From: Bryum argenteum
Taxonomy: Eukaryota > Streptophyta > Bryopsida > Bryales > Bryaceae
Length of the DNA: 64,000 nucleotides
Assembly (NCBI GenBank): GCA_037043015.1
Contig: CM073325.1
Span: forward strand, 17,339,001 to 17,403,000
Direction: 5' to 3'
Shown: positions 12,644 to 24,381 of the stretch, piece by piece
Numbering within the stretch: the first letter of the stretch is position 1
Layout: each line of letters starts with the position of its first letter
Notes under the pieces: generated by a model
Databases searched by the model: none
The model's input: only the letters and a program-made list of their open reading frames with translations
What the model was told of the DNA's origin: nothing
Made by a program: the position numbers and the translations under genes

Positions 12644-14376
12644 CTTCCAACATTCAGTATTAGCATCAGCCAATCGAGGGGAGTATACTGTCGATCAATT
12701 TTTTATTATTAGAAAAATCTCATAGTTCATGGGATTAGAACTGTCATTGTTCAGAAGAATCTATCTTATTTGACTGGGACTAGGTGTTACCAGTATTAAC
12801 AGATTATCAAGGTATGGAGGAGGAGGTATTGTAGGCGAGTAGGGTAGAAATAGGATAGTAGGTACATTGTTATTTACAATTCATTGTACAGGATAATTCT
12901 TTGGGGATGGCAAGGTTTCATTAGACCCTTGCCATACGGTCTAATATAAATCAGCTCTTAGCATGTTCTGGTGTCGGGGTTATGCCTTCTAGTTCTTAGA
13001 TGTTCTTTTGGCTGTTTAGGTGAAATGCAATTGCCCCAGATAGTCAAAGTTTGAGCTTGTTATAATTGATATTATTTTCTTTCACTTCGCAGGATGATAA
13101 ACAGAAGCAGTATTTGACTCAAATCTAATCTATTTTCTCTGTGTTCTTGATATTTCAAATAAGCACAGTGATTGCTGCGAGCAATAGCTTGTTCTGAAGA
13201 AGAATGATATCAATCATGTGACGGTTGTCATGTGGTACTAGACTTATCATTTAATTCAAGTAACGGTACCCGTTGTTACAACGATTCTAGTATGTCATGT
13301 GTTCTCTGGACACACTCACGAAACCTGCTCATCCCATTAGACCTGATGAATTCCTAGGAATTTCAACTGGATCACCTCTCCCTGCTCTAATTTTTAGAAC
13401 CTTAATTGTTTACTCCTACCATTCTCCCTGATGACTCCGACATCCACATCCTGCTCAGGCTCTCCTCTCTTCCTCTCCTGTCTCCTTTTAACATCTCTTA
13501 GAGGCAAACTTATTAGAGTCTGAATACTACTAATTACCGTCACCAAATCTGCTAGGTCCCCTTCTTCCTCTCTTTGGTTTGCAGGGGTGTCCAGCTTTCA
13601 TGACCTTTGACCGTGGGCGTTGGCAGTGGGACAGGAAAACTCCCTTGACGGCATACACTGCCAAAAAGGGTTGCCAGTTTCTTGCCCCTACCTTCTAACT
13701 CCAACGGTCCACTCGTATCAAATTGAGGCCTCTACTTCCTCTCACATACAACCCCAATTGGTAAAAGTCTAAGATTATGCCGAACCAAAGAAAGAGGCGG
13801 CCTTTACGTAGTCTGTCTGGCTCTTAATGTGTGTAGAAAGGAGATGAGCCCTCATTTGGATGGGAATTTCCTAAGTTGCGACAACCCACTGTAAGAGACT
13901 GTAACCCCAATTCCGTTAAAATGGCATTATTCCGGTAAAATGGCACACTCCTCAACTTTCTGAACTGTAGTTCAAAAATCATGTGATATAACAGAATTTT
14001 AAGGTGATATTAGGGAAAATTAGTGAAAATGTATACAAAGAAGTGATATTACAAAAAAAATTGTGATATTACAGAATATACCATTTTATATGAGCACAAA
14101 TGTAAGATCTAGTGTGACAAAATGGCACATGGCATAATGCCATTTTAATGGAATTGAGGTTCTGTTCTACACCGATTCTTTGAATGCCCTGCTGCTACCT
14201 CTGCCTAGCGGTATGCCTAGAGTATTCTCTACACTTGGAGGCAAGTCCCCCTCACCAACAGTTCTAGGGAAGCCTTTTCATGGATAATAATGCCTTCTAG
14301 GCTCCTCTTTGCCTAGGAAAGTGAGAAAGGCCTCAAAGATCTGGACAGTGTTGCGGGACTATGTACTTTGGTTGAT
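12644..14376. other. 3' flank of the epimerase and intergenic DNA
   Basis: The first few hundred bases are probably the 3' untranslated region. The rest has no convincing open frame. A pyrimidine-rich stretch around 13370-13570 and a run of TGATATTA-type repeats around 13980-14080 are the only visible texture. Confidence 0.4.
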
Positions 14377-14974
14377 CTAAGGTAGAGGAACCCATAGTCG
14401 ATAAGTTAAGGCGATTTGCATAGTAGAAGTTGTATTACTCATGGGGAGAAATTTTTCTCGTACAAGGAAATAAGGTTTAGGTAGAATGCACATTAATTTT
14501 TCCATTTTTTTTTTCTCAAAATTGAAATTACTACAACTTAAAAAGGTGAACATTTGATCCGGACTAGTTACCAATATGTAGCTTCACCTGTAACCAATAA
14601 CTATAAGACTAGTTTACAAACACAAATTCACTAATTCCCGTGATGGAAACTGATGTAATTGAGCTAACCACATAACTAATAGTTGATATTGTCGTTCAGT
14701 AGAGGCCGGTCATGCTTAAAGCCGAGCACAAGGCTAACAATAACCAAGCAGTCCGAAGTTGGAAAACCAGCACACCATGGCACCTAATTTTGCTGCTTAA
14801 TTTAGTGCAGCCATTCTAAACCAGGAAGCCACCATGCACAATCACAGAAAGTTGCCATGATTTTCGGTGTTTGCCAAAACCAAATGTCAACAATTGGTCA
14901 ATCAGACCGTGGCAATTGGGGAGTCTACAACTTGGGCATGGGGACCATATCGACTATGGGTTCCTCTACCTTAG
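14377..14974. mobile_element. TIR element with CTAAGGTAG ends, 598 bp
   Basis: The left end CTAAGGTAGAGGAACCCATA continues to TCGATA. The right end is its exact reverse complement, giving a 27-bp perfect terminal inverted repeat. The interior has no transposase. The terminal octamer TAAGGTAG recurs at the ends of the elements at 22000, 35744 and 45389. Confidence 0.75.
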
Positions 14975-17059
14975 TTGAAGAGGAATAGAGTTTCCTTTTC
15001 TGAAAAGAAGATCCGGGAGTTCTTTTTAGAAACTATCAAGTTTGCGTGGCTACATACCACCAACCTAATTGATACCTACCCGAGGCACACAATTAAGTTC
15101 CTGGTTAGATTTGATAAGAACCATCTACCTTATATTGTTTTACTAGTAAAGTCCGCCTTGCTCTTCAGTCGCTCATCACTTAACTTTCTCTAGGTACCTT
15201 CACTTAGAGCTCTCTCATTTTCTTAAAATCTCCTCTTTTTTATTTCAGATTATAGAGGTTGCTGCAGCTGATTCTCCAAGCAGAGTTTGCATGGGCCATC
15301 AGGAAGTTAGGTTCTGCAAATAAACTCGTTTTCACACAAGCTTGATTTTACTTGGCGTGGCCATGAAACCACTTCAATGCATGCAGTATGTAGGCAATTA
15401 CGAGTTCTCTTCCTAATGTCCTGGAGTAAACTATAGTTGTGATGATAAGGAGAGTTTAGTATTGATTTTTGCACTTGTATTGATATAAAAAAAGAGTTCC
15501 TTCACTTGCATGGTAGTCAGTGTACATTCAACTACGCCAAATGTCAGGCACTCAAAGAGATAAACAAAAAAACCAACAGACAACTGAAAACACACGCATC
15601 CAGTTGTGCACGTGCACATGACCAAAAACTCAAAAGCTTCAAATATTCCATCAAAACAGTCCAAAAGCATGCCAAACTGAACCTGAGACCCAATGCCAGG
15701 ATTCTTCAGTCCAGAATCCCATTGAAAAGCTCAACCATGCGGGAATCTGCCAATACTGTTGCACACGACGTCTGGCTTTTCGGTAGTCAGCCGTCAATCA
15801 ACGACCACCCATTCAATCAAAGAAACGTGAACATGTGTGTTTGAATATTATCGCTTCTTCCAATCCAGAATGTCTGCAAAAATAAGTATAAAATGTACGC
15901 ACACCCAACTAATTGGTAACGCGATTGAAAAAATTAACCCTGGAACGTCGGAGCCCGTCATCGTAGATAATGAGGAAGTTGGGACGATGAAAAAAAAAGT
16001 TGTCTATCGTCCGGTATCAGATCTCAAATTCATTCATCAGATACTTTTCGTCCGTACTTTTTGTCCGTTTCAGGGTTAAATAATGATTCAAAGCAAGTGA
16101 ATCCAATGAGTAAGTTACCCATACCTACTCACTTTCATCGTTGAGGCGCCAGAATAGAATGATGCAGATATTCAAACATTTGAATTGAAAGTGAACGAGG
16201 GAAATCACTTGATCGACCAGAAATATTTTGGTAGAAATGAGACTTTGCACTTCCACCACTTTCCATGCATACGATACCTAAACAGAATGAATCCGGATTT
16301 CGGCAGTGCTTGCAAAATGAAATGTACGCACACCCAACTAATTGTTAACGAGATTGATGATGATCCAAAGATTAGAGTCAAATAAGCACCTGCAACCCAC
16401 TCAATGTCATCGTTGAGGCGCCACAATTAATAGATGCAGATATTCGAACACTTTAGATTTGCAAGGCTGAAATGGGAAAGTCACCAGATTTGCTTTACTG
16501 CTCAGATAGTTTGAAAAAGAAGAGCCACTGCACTTCCACCACTTCCCAGACATCCAGTTTTTTGATAAGGAGACTTCAATGTGATGGATTCGGATTTCGG
16601 CGATGTATGCACGGAAGATTTAGCAAGATACTTGGGTATCGAGTTTGGTACTGATAAGTTGGACATCAGTGGCATTCACGGCGAGAGTAGAGAGAAGAGT
16701 AGTGAGCAAAAAGCATCGAGTGCAGATATGATTCTGAAATTAAAAAGTGTATCTTGAGTGCACACAAGTTGCAATACGCTACAGGAAGAAGCACCGCTAG
16801 CAATCTGCCTAAGTTACAAGTGAAAAATATGTACTTACTAGTCCAAGTACTTGGCACATGTAAGCATGAAGGAAGAACGTCTCAGTTTCTGAAACGAACA
16901 AATTCATGCGTGTAAGAAGCGGCCGCTGAATCAACCCGACCTGAATCGGAGGGACCGCAAATTGGTAGAAAAGCTTCGACAGCACAAGCCCTCGATCTTG
17001 TGTACATGGCGGCGGCGCAAGAATCTCAAAGAATTGACGAATATCAGAGACCCATTCGA
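14975..17059. other. Intergenic with a degenerate direct repeat
   Basis: A unit is repeated directly. 'CATCGTTGAGGCGCCA' occurs at about 16137 and 16410 (spacing about 273), each followed by ATGCAGATATTC and later by ACTTCCACCACTT and GGATTTCGGC. The phrase 'AAATGTACGCACACCCAACT' occurs at about 15892 and 16321. No protein family is recognised. The last part may be the 3' untranslated region of the minus-strand gene that follows. Confidence 0.45.
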
Positions 17060-17815
17060 TCAGACTCTCTTGCACGACTTTTGGAGCACACTGGCGGCAG
17101 CGGTGGCGGACGGCGGCCGGATCCTCACATCGCAGTTGACGTGCACATTGAAGGACGGAGTATAGATGGCGCCGATTTTCAACTTGGCTTTCACGTTCAC
17201 TCGGATGAGCAGGGTAACATCCTGGGCCGCAACCTCCGCTTGCAACGCCGCGCCTCGGACGGCGTCGAGAGTGTAACCAGTCACCAAGAAGCCGCCGGCG
17301 ATGGTGGCGTTTTGGCGCTTCCCGTGGTAGAATCCGGGAATTTCCTGGTGGTTGAACACCTGCCCCTGGTACGAGGAATCGACACCGATAGATTCATACT
17401 TTATCCCGATCTTGCCGTTTCCGTTGTACGTTTGCACGGTGTAATTTGCCGCGGCGTCGAGCGCGCGATTCGGCGTGGGAGTGTAAACCAAGCGCGAGAT
17501 CGTGATGTTGTCCATTTCAAACGTGGGTGTGCGAATGGGACGCAACACTAACCAGATGATGAGCGCCGCCAGGCCTAGTCCGATCGCCGCCGTGATGAGC
17601 ATGGAGACGCACCCCGTGAAACAGCAGCAGCAGATGGCCATGCAGGAACCTCGACTTTTCTTTGCTTTCGGCTGCGTCGCTGGTGGCGGCAGCGGCGACA
17701 TGTTCGCCTGGTGCAGCTTCGTGAAGTGGAACGGCTTCGGCGCGCTCGAGTACGTTCTACTAAACCCACTGTTACTGAACGTCCGCGACATATTACTCAT
17801 AAATTTCGTCGTCAT
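17060..17815 (-). CDS. NDR1/HIN1-like (LEA14-type) membrane protein
   Basis: This is a single open frame of 251 residues. The start is the ATG at 17815, because the frame extends upstream only through non-ATG codons. The N-terminal part (1-57) is Ser/Thr/Pro-rich and basic and would face the cytosol. A cysteine cluster CMAICCCCFTGC (58-69) leads into one membrane span at about 70-91, immediately followed by LRPIRTPTF, the typical NHL junction. The remainder is a LEA14-like beta-rich domain with several N-glycosylation sequons (NYT, NAT). Plant NHL proteins act at the plasma membrane in pathogen and stress signalling. The function of this copy is inferred from family only. The locus is GC-rich compared with its surroundings. 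Open frames on the opposite strand here are shadows. Confidence 0.85.
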   Translation of the reverse strand: MTTKFMSNMSRTFSNSGFSRTYSSAPKPFHFTKLHQANMSPLPPPATQPKAKKSRGSCMAICCCCFTGCVSMLITAAIGLGLAALIIWLVLRPIRTPTFEMDNITISRLVYTPTPNRALDAAANYTVQTYNGNGKIGIKYESIGVDSSYQGQVFNHQEIPGFYHGKRQNATIAGGFLVTGYTLDAVRGAALQAEVAAQDVTLLIRVNVKAKLKIGAIYTPSFNVHVNCDVRIRPPSATAAASVLQKSCKRV

Positions 17816-18620
17816 GGCTTCTCCTCCTCCTGGAATCCCTGTTCCTGTAATTCCTCTAAGACCCTGCTGTAAACCCAGAAACTCGGAGACTAAAACAAGC
17901 AAAACTTGCAGAAGCAGAAGATTGTACAGATGGAAAAAGAGAGCAGGTTCAAGGTCAGAAGAGTGAAAAGAGAGCAGATTCAAAGCAAGATGGAAACGGG
18001 ACAGGAGAGATAGGAACTAATAGTAGAGCCTGAGAGAAAGAGAGAGAGCCGCGGCTAAGAGAGACACGGTTGTGAGTTGGCAGGAGTGGACTAGAACCAA
18101 CCAGTCGGTAACTAAGCGACGGAGTGAGAACGCTGCAAACAACAACAGGAAAGCGAAGTAAACGAAGAAGGTGCTGATGCAGATGCAGACGCTAGCAAGA
18201 GCAGCGGAGGGAGGTGAGAGGGACGAGTTGGATGCGACCGGGTCCTGGTGGGGGTGGAATCCGCAAGTGGGTGGGACCCTTCCGATCCGAGATGCAAAGT
18301 AGCTACAGAAAACTCGGCGATGGCGAGGGTCAAGTGGAGGCGATAGCGATGAGGTTCAGTTCACAGTCTCCGTTTCCACTGCCGCGTTCCTCACTCAGGC
18401 TCATCAACACGCCATTCTCGTTACTATACGCTTTCGCTTTGACTTTGTCCCCGGTCACGTGCGGAAGCGGCGCGGCCGTGATGAATTCGACTTCGTCGAT
18501 CGATTCATCAGGTGTGCCCGCTTACCAAAAAGGTGGTGGGCGTTAGGTGGGATCCTGGAACGGTTGGCCTTGGGGAGGGTGGAAGAAACCACCAAGATGA
18601 AATGATGAATGCCATGCCTT
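17816..18620. other. Upstream region of the NHL gene
   Basis: GA-rich DNA at 17940-18060 lies directly upstream of the minus-strand gene and probably forms its leader and promoter. A relatively GC-rich stretch at 18110-18540 has open frames on both strands, but none shows a recognisable domain. Confidence 0.4.
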
Positions 18621-19414
18621 TCAACCCGGTAATCGACTTTTGGTAATTTTGGACTAGCCCCCAAAATTACCAAAAGTCTCAAAACTGTCAAAAACTACCT
18701 TTCCTTTATGCAAGGTGAAAATTTTCAAATTTTGACGTAATTTTAAGTATCATGTATACAAAGGATTTAGTGCCTAACTTGTATGTGCATATGTATGTCA
18801 AATCTCAAATCTCAATCTCCTTACTAGTTGTGAGATCTTAATGTTCAAAGTTAGAGAAGAAGTTTATTTTTCCTTCTTGTAGAAAGGGTAACTAGTTTTT
18901 TGAGGGCCAAAAGGACCATCTTTGGTTAAAAATCTGACATGAGGCTCTTCACATTCTTGTTCCCAAGTGAGTTAGGAACATGTCTATGCAATTTTTACCA
19001 TCATGCGACCTACAAATCCTAAGAAAATGCTTGAATATTTAAGTGGAGGTATGCTGAAATTCAACAACAAAGGCTGATCCTTGACAGCAAAAATGTCATG
19101 TGAAGAATAATTGGATAAAAAATCCAAACGGTGAAGTCATGCCTTAAGACCTTAGGCGGATTTTGAGAATAAAGGAGCATATACCACACTTTAGGCAATT
19201 TTGGGCAGATCTCAAATAGTGTTTTCAAACTTTGAAGTTAAATATCTCAAAGTATGAGGACTTTTGAAGAGAGTGACATGACTTTTTGATAAAGTATGGA
19301 AAAACTCTACAACTTGCAAAAGGTTTCAACTTCATCCAAGATAAAAATAGTAAATCAAAGGGAGCATGAACACCAAACGACCCCAAACTCGCTTGAGTCC
19401 ACTTTAGGGGTTAA
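18621..19414. mobile_element. Degenerate TTAA-type element (third sequence family)
   Basis: The right end is CTTTAGGGGTTAA at 19402-19414. The left end, TCAACCC at 18621, is decayed. Near the left end, 18635-18652 and 18661-18678 form a perfect 18-bp hairpin with an 8-base loop. The body shares 'ATGCAAGGTGA' and 'TTAGTGCCTAACTTGTA' with copies around 36750 and 37090. Confidence 0.45.
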
Positions 19415-19881
19415 TTCATTGTATTTTTTTAAACAAGAAGAGGGTATGTTTTTTGGAGCGATTAGAAGAAAAAGAATTTTAAACATATAACGAAGGTAGA
19501 ATGAATAGAGTGTTTGTTTGGGTTATCTGTTGATAGTTATTTTTGAGTATTTATTTTGATTTGTGCTTGGAGGTAGTACCAATGCTTGGATTACTAACCC
19601 CTCTCAGGTGAACAGTATGCTAGTTTCTACCTAGATATGTGCACTTAGAACGTCGTAAGGACAACCTTTTTTTATTTTTTATTGCGTGCAAAGGATACAA
19701 CTCCGTAGGTCCCTTCACCTATTATTTTAGTTTGCTCATATTTACTTACTGACTGACAACTTACACATATATTGTATATTTCAAATCCAGACTAAGAATG
19801 TGTTGATATTGTGGCCAATTTTATCTAACTATGATATTAAATGGAAGTCAATAAGTTGATATATATAGAGGGTTATAATTA

Positions 19882-20175
19882 TATAATAAACCTCTAAAGC
19901 TCCTCGAGACCTGAAATGGGTTTTTGTTGTTTTGAGCACCCTAGATGAATAGTCTAACTTTCAAATGATGGCCTTTAAATAGGTATAAGAGTTTCCTATA
20001 CTATAAGGTGTGTGTGTGTGTGAAAATTTGTAAAATAGATTTCCAATTTCAAGCATAAATAGGGCTGCAAAAATGTATTTATGATTAGTGTTTTTTAGAA
20101 TTTTCTAAAAACACAAAACAATCTTTTCTTTCAAAAACCAGCTAACTCTTAGAGCTTCAACAAGAATATATTCTT
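19882..20175. mobile_element. Truncated TTAA-type element
   Basis: The segment beginning CCTCTAAAGCTCC follows the left half of the 936-bp element at 6718: the same 'GCA(G/C)CCTAGATGA', 'CCTATACTA(C/T)AAGGTGT' and 'AAATTG' blocks appear in order. The right half is missing. Confidence 0.5.
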
Positions 20176-20259
20176 ACTATGTCTGAGTTATGATATAATA
20201 CACCATATAATTGTATAATAATTACTTCAGTATTGCAACAAATGGCACATGAAAATATG

Positions 20260-20865
20260 AGCCTTGGCTTGGTGTTTGGGACTCATGGCTGTCAATTAGA
20301 AGGTTGTGAGTTTTATTTCTCATGAATCTTGACGTGGTCCTCACCACCATCGTCTACCCAACTATGTTAACCCTTAAAGGTCCTTCCACTCCTCAATGGG
20401 CAGCCCAAAATTGGATCTCAGCATCTTTTGGACTTGGGCAACATGAATAGTGCACTTTCTGAACTTGGGCACCATGAATGAACCAATCAATGATGAGTTT
20501 GCAACCTCCTACAAGGTTTTGTGCAATCCCAACCTACCTACCACAATCCTTTCAAAGGACAAATCACTCATACAAATTGCGATTTGAATTGTAGGATTTC
20601 ACTTTGTAGATGCATCACAAAAAGGTGACCGGAATGATATAAAAAAATAAGTAAAAAATTGAGAATCAAAATAGCTACAAGCAAGATTCTGTTGAAAAAC
20701 AGCCCGAGGGGCTGACAGGCGCCTTTAAGGGTTAAGGGGTCCTTGAACCTTGCTATAAAAGTACCTCAAAACCCTTTGGGGTATATCATATAGAGTTGTA
20801 AGGCATTGATGGTCAGGTAGGAACTAGCATAGTGCTCACCCTCAGAGGGGTTTGTAGTCACACCA
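20260..20865 (+). mobile_element. SINE copy interrupted by a TTAA element
   Basis: 20260-20366 and 20736-20865 align in order with the SINE at 8800-9045, from the head CCTTGGCTTGGTG to CTAGCATAG. Its B-box is decayed (GTTTTATTTC). The break falls within CTATG/GGGGTCCTT, exactly where the 369-bp TTAA element sits. The uninterrupted copy at 8800 reads CTATGGTGGGGTCC at that point. Confidence 0.65.
20367..20735. mobile_element. TTAA-flanked MITE, family A copy 1 (369 bp)
   Basis: It is flanked by TTAA on both sides with termini CCCTTAAAGG and CCTTTAAGGG. Subterminal sequence carries a GC-rich CCCGAGGGGCT palindrome. The body matches, in inverted orientation, the copies at 23095, 54106 and 54641 (shared 'GGCAGCCCAAAATTGGATC', 'GTGCACTTT', 'ACCTACCTACCACAATCC'). 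There is no coding capacity. Confidence 0.8.
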
Positions 20866-21307
20866 TTGGTGTGATGACATCCAGACATCTAAAAATAGAT
20901 AAAACAAACACTCTGTTCACCCCTCCCTCAATAGGTATGGAATCTTCTTCTTCACGTAAAAGCATGATAAATAAGGATTGCACATGAGAGCATGACATCA
21001 ATGTGCTTAGTTCCGTATACAAACTTGTTAGGATAAAAGATAGTGTAGATCAAGAGGGAACATATTTGGTTGCTTTACGTGAAAAACACATTTCATAGTA
21101 TATATACTTATAGAACAAAAGAAACAATTTCACCATTATTTCTAACTGCTCCGATAATTTGTTGAAACTTCTTTATTGAAACTAATGAAGTTGAAACAAA
21201 GATCACATTCAACAGGAACCCACTCAACTGACAAAAAAAACTTATGGTTAGCTTCTAAACTACTTTTAGTACATTATAGTCAAATATGCCCTTAGCAACA
21301 TTAGTGC
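20866..21307. other. Intergenic, nothing recognised
   Basis: AT-rich DNA between element copies, with no open frame or motif of note. Confidence 0.4.
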
Positions 21308-21869
21308 ACTACACAAGAGTTGTTGATCAGTGTTATATGAAGATTAACCCCTAAAGGTCTGAGCGTGCCGTGGCGACTAGTAGAATACGGTGTATTTTGG
21401 TTGTAATTGGAGTGAATGAACACCTCTAATGGGTTTGAGTTCAAAGAAGAAGTTGACATTTGAATTAATGCGGTTCTAGTGAGCTATTACGATTCCAGTT
21501 TAGAGTTTCTTGTTGGTAGCAAATCCTAATTATACGACAGCGTACATACTATTCCCATGGGACTTTTAAGGGTTAATGTGAATTGAAGAGTAATGTTATT
21601 TGCCAAAAGTTATCCATTACACTATTCCTCAACTATGTTGAGATTAGTGTTCACTTTGGGCTACCTTTGCAATCATGTTCCTTGTCTTTCTTCACCTGAC
21701 CAATTACACCACTTCCAGTAACTTTCTTCACTTTCAAGGAAAATTCCATACTCTCACATTTAGTGTCATATTTTGAACATTAGTATTGTAACACTATGGT
21801 GACGTGTGACATTTCATATTATGGTTTGCAATTAATGTTTATAACACTAATCAACAACTCTTATGTAGT
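21308..21869. mobile_element. TIR element starting ACTACA, host of a nested MITE
   Basis: The left end ACTACACAAGAGTTGTTGAT and the right end, reverse complemented, ACTACATAAGAGTTGTTGAT agree over about 30 bases with two or three changes. A TTAA element is nested inside at 21354-21576, leaving about 340 bp of original element. Confidence 0.6.
21354..21576. mobile_element. TTAA-flanked MITE, 223 bp, nested
   Basis: It is bounded by TTAA on each side with inner termini CCCCTAAAGGTC and, reverse complemented, CCCTTAAAAGTC. It lies within the ACTACA element and is therefore the younger insertion. Its body is unrelated to family A. Confidence 0.7.
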
Positions 21870-21999
21870 AGAAAGGTGGTATGAGCAAAGTCATCAAAAC
21901 ACTAACTAGTACATCCGTATCGATAACCTCTACCGACCATCTACGTGTGTAAAGTGCCATTATTAATTATACCTGCATGATCTACTCATACCACTATCC

Positions 22000-22229
22000 T
22001 AAGGTAGGAGTGGCTAAAACCGTCCAGCCCCAAAAACCGTCCAAATTTCAGCTTTGCATACTTGGAATAGTGGTGTAAAATATTAATTATTTTTAGATAG
22101 TATGCAAAGCTAGTGCAAATCCATCTAAAAAAAAAAGACATTTTTTGAGTAATCCTATAATTTCCTATGAATATTTAAACCCTGCTGTGCGGTTTTTGGG
22201 GCTGGACGGTTTTAGCCACTCCTACCTTA
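22000..22229. mobile_element. MITE with 40-bp perfect inverted repeats
   Basis: The first 40 bases (TAAGGTAGGAGTGGCTAAAA and onward to CAAAAACCG) are the exact reverse complement of the last 40. The 150-bp core is AT-rich and non-coding. The long perfect repeat suggests a young insertion or one kept intact. The terminal TAAGGTAG is shared with other elements in this window. Confidence 0.85.
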
Positions 22230-22870
22230 CTACTAATGTACCTTAATCGTTCATAATGATTCGCTATCCACAAAAAAATTCACCCATATCACTAAATGCT
22301 TTCATGAAGCACCCTTTGAAATTTGCTCATTTCCAAGTATGCAATTAGTGTAGCTGATAATAGTGTAGCCGGAATGAAGACGTGGGGTGTGGGATTAGGC
22401 ACATAATTCGAGCTTCATCCGCTAATATCCGATATTTTTCATTGTCCACCAGCTTTTTACAGGGCTCTTCCGGCAATTACCTCATTTTATACTAAGCATA
22501 GAAATTTAAGAATGGTTTTCCATCAGTTATAGTTGGTGGTTTCAAGAATCAACCGACTAGTGGGCTATTTTCATTGGCTAATAATGAACTAATAATTGCT
22601 TTTTTCCGACGAAAGGTTGAGGATCACTGTAAATCAATGCTACGAGCATTTTTTGGGGGCAAGGGAGTGGAGGGGTATAGAGCCTGCTCAATTTTTGATG
22701 TATAAGCATAAAATGCCAAGGAGTAGGCTTTGAAAGTAATTTGGAGCGGCATGCCCCATTTTTGAGATCAAAATTATCAAAAATGGTCATCATGGGTCCG
22801 AATCAAAAATTCTAAAGATTGTGAAGAAAAAATCTCACTGATTGACAAGCCTCCAAGAAACGCTCGTAGC
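22230..22870. other. Intergenic, nothing recognised
   Basis: A minus-strand open frame at 22578-22793 shows no recognised domain. No other signal. Confidence 0.4.
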
Positions 22871-23094
22871 ACTACACTAAATTTGATAATTAGTGTTAGA
22901 TACACTAATTTACATAAACATGTTATAAGTTTTTACTGTTGTTCAATTATTTTACCCACTATATTGGCCAAGATGGGGGTCCTTATACAGTATCAGAATC
23001 AATGCTCTTGGTAATTTTTTTAAACAAAAGTAAAAACTTATAGCATTTTCAAATCTTATAATAATCTAACACTAATTATCAAATTTAGTGTAGT
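22871..23094. mobile_element. TIR element starting ACTACACTAAATTTG, 224 bp
   Basis: The left end ACTACACTAAATTTGATAAT and the right end are perfect inverted repeats for about 30 bases (to TAGTGTTAGAT). The first six bases match the element at 21308. A TTAA element abuts its right end directly at 23095. Confidence 0.75.
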
Positions 23095-23465
23095 TTAACC
23101 CTTAAAGGCTCAAGCAAGCCCGAGGGGCTTTTTTCCAACAGAATATGGCCTGGTAGCTCTCATTGTAATCAACTTTTCACTTATATTTTGATGTCAAACT
23201 CGTCACTTTCTTATGATGCAATCAAGAAGTGAAATTTAACAATTCAAATCACAATTTGTATGAGTGATTTTGTGCTTTAAAAGGATTGTGGTAGGTAGGT
23301 TGGGTTGTACATAAACTTGTAGAAGGTTGCAAGCTCATCATTGATTGGTCCATTTATGATGCCCAAGTTTTAAAAGTGCACTATTCATGATGCCCAAATC
23401 CAAAAAAATGTTGTGATCCAATTTTGGGCTGCCCGTTTCGGACCCCAAGGACCTTTAAGGGTTAA
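23095..23465. mobile_element. TTAA-flanked MITE, family A copy 2 (371 bp)
   Basis: TTAA lies on both sides with termini CCCTTAAAGGCTC and AGGACCTTTAAGGG. The body runs in the same orientation as the copies at 54106 and 54641 and opposite to 20367. Shared blocks include 'AACTTTTCACTTATATTTTG', 'GGATTGTGGTAGGTAGGTTG' and 'TTTTGGGCTGCCC'. Confidence 0.8.
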
Positions 23466-23902
23466 GGGTGCCCTAAGGTTGGTATGGAATATTTTGGATG
23501 AAAGGTGACCCCAGATTCTGTCCATCATTACGGAGATTCAATACCAGATTCATACGCTAACCAATTTTGACCGAGTTATTCTACCCCTGTACGGCAAAGA
23601 CACATGGAGTACCTTGTACCCTATATCAGGGGGTTTCACTATTTTAATTCTACACTATTTAAACAAGGGATAACCAACCAAAAGTATCAAGTATGTACAC
23701 TATTTGCAACATTTGTTGAAGAGTAAAGTACTACTATTCATATAAAGAATTATAATTTAAGCAGTATAGTATCACTATTACATTACACTATTCATTAATA
23801 TCCACCTAAATTGATAATCCACCAAAAGGTGTTAGGTGGAACAAGAACGTGCTCTTGACTTGTGTTTCACTTCATGTAAATGTTATAATTTATTGTTGTA
23901 AC
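23466..23902. other. Intergenic, nothing recognised
   Basis: AT-rich, no open frame of interest and no repeat partner noticed inside this window. Confidence 0.4.
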
Positions 23903-24371
23903 TTAGGGTGGACCAAGAGCCATGACCAAGAAAAATGAAATTATTTTCATGACCATGGTTCTTGGTCAAGGGGTGTGACCATGAAAAATGAAAAGTGCAA
24001 TTGTGAAGTGGCAATTCTTTGTAGTGTAGAGCGGATCGAGATGGGGACAAGTTTAAGCTCAAATTTTTAATATAAATTCTCTCTTTTATCCTCCCCTTTT
24101 TTCTTCTCTTCTCTTAAAACAATGGACTACTAGTTCATCAATGAATTTTGAGCCTCATTTTTGAGTTGGGGCATTTGCTTTGACTTGACTATAATCTGGA
24201 GACTGTTAAGACATTATCCATCATGGAAGATTTAGCATACTTTGGGAACCTCAAAGTTAGTGGTCATTCTTCTTTTTGCAAGGTAGTTTAAAGCCAAATG
24301 GTACCAAGAGCACTTTACTCTCCAATCACAAGTTTTAAAATTTCATGGTCATGGCTCTTGGTCCATAGTGG
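23903..24371. mobile_element. TIR element with GGACCAAGAGCCATGACC ends, copy 1
   Basis: The left end reads GGTGGACCAAGAGCCATGACC and the right end is GGTCATGGCTCTTGGTCC. The internal segment (GACTATAATCTGGAGAC, CCTCAAAGTTAGTG, CCAAGAGCACTTTACTCTCC) matches the reverse complement of a second copy at 42553-42849, so both are members of one family. Confidence 0.65.
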
Positions 24372-24381
24372 AAACAACACC

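Noticed and set aside
17000..17966. Long plus-strand open frames (183 and 154 codons) opposite the NHL gene
   Set aside because: They are shadows of the GC-rich minus-strand coding sequence. They show no domain, while the minus strand has a full NHL architecture.
22871..23094. CACTA/EnSpm transposon
   Set aside because: The left junction reads CACTACACTA, but the right end does not restore CACTA as a terminal repeat, and no 3-base target duplication is seen.
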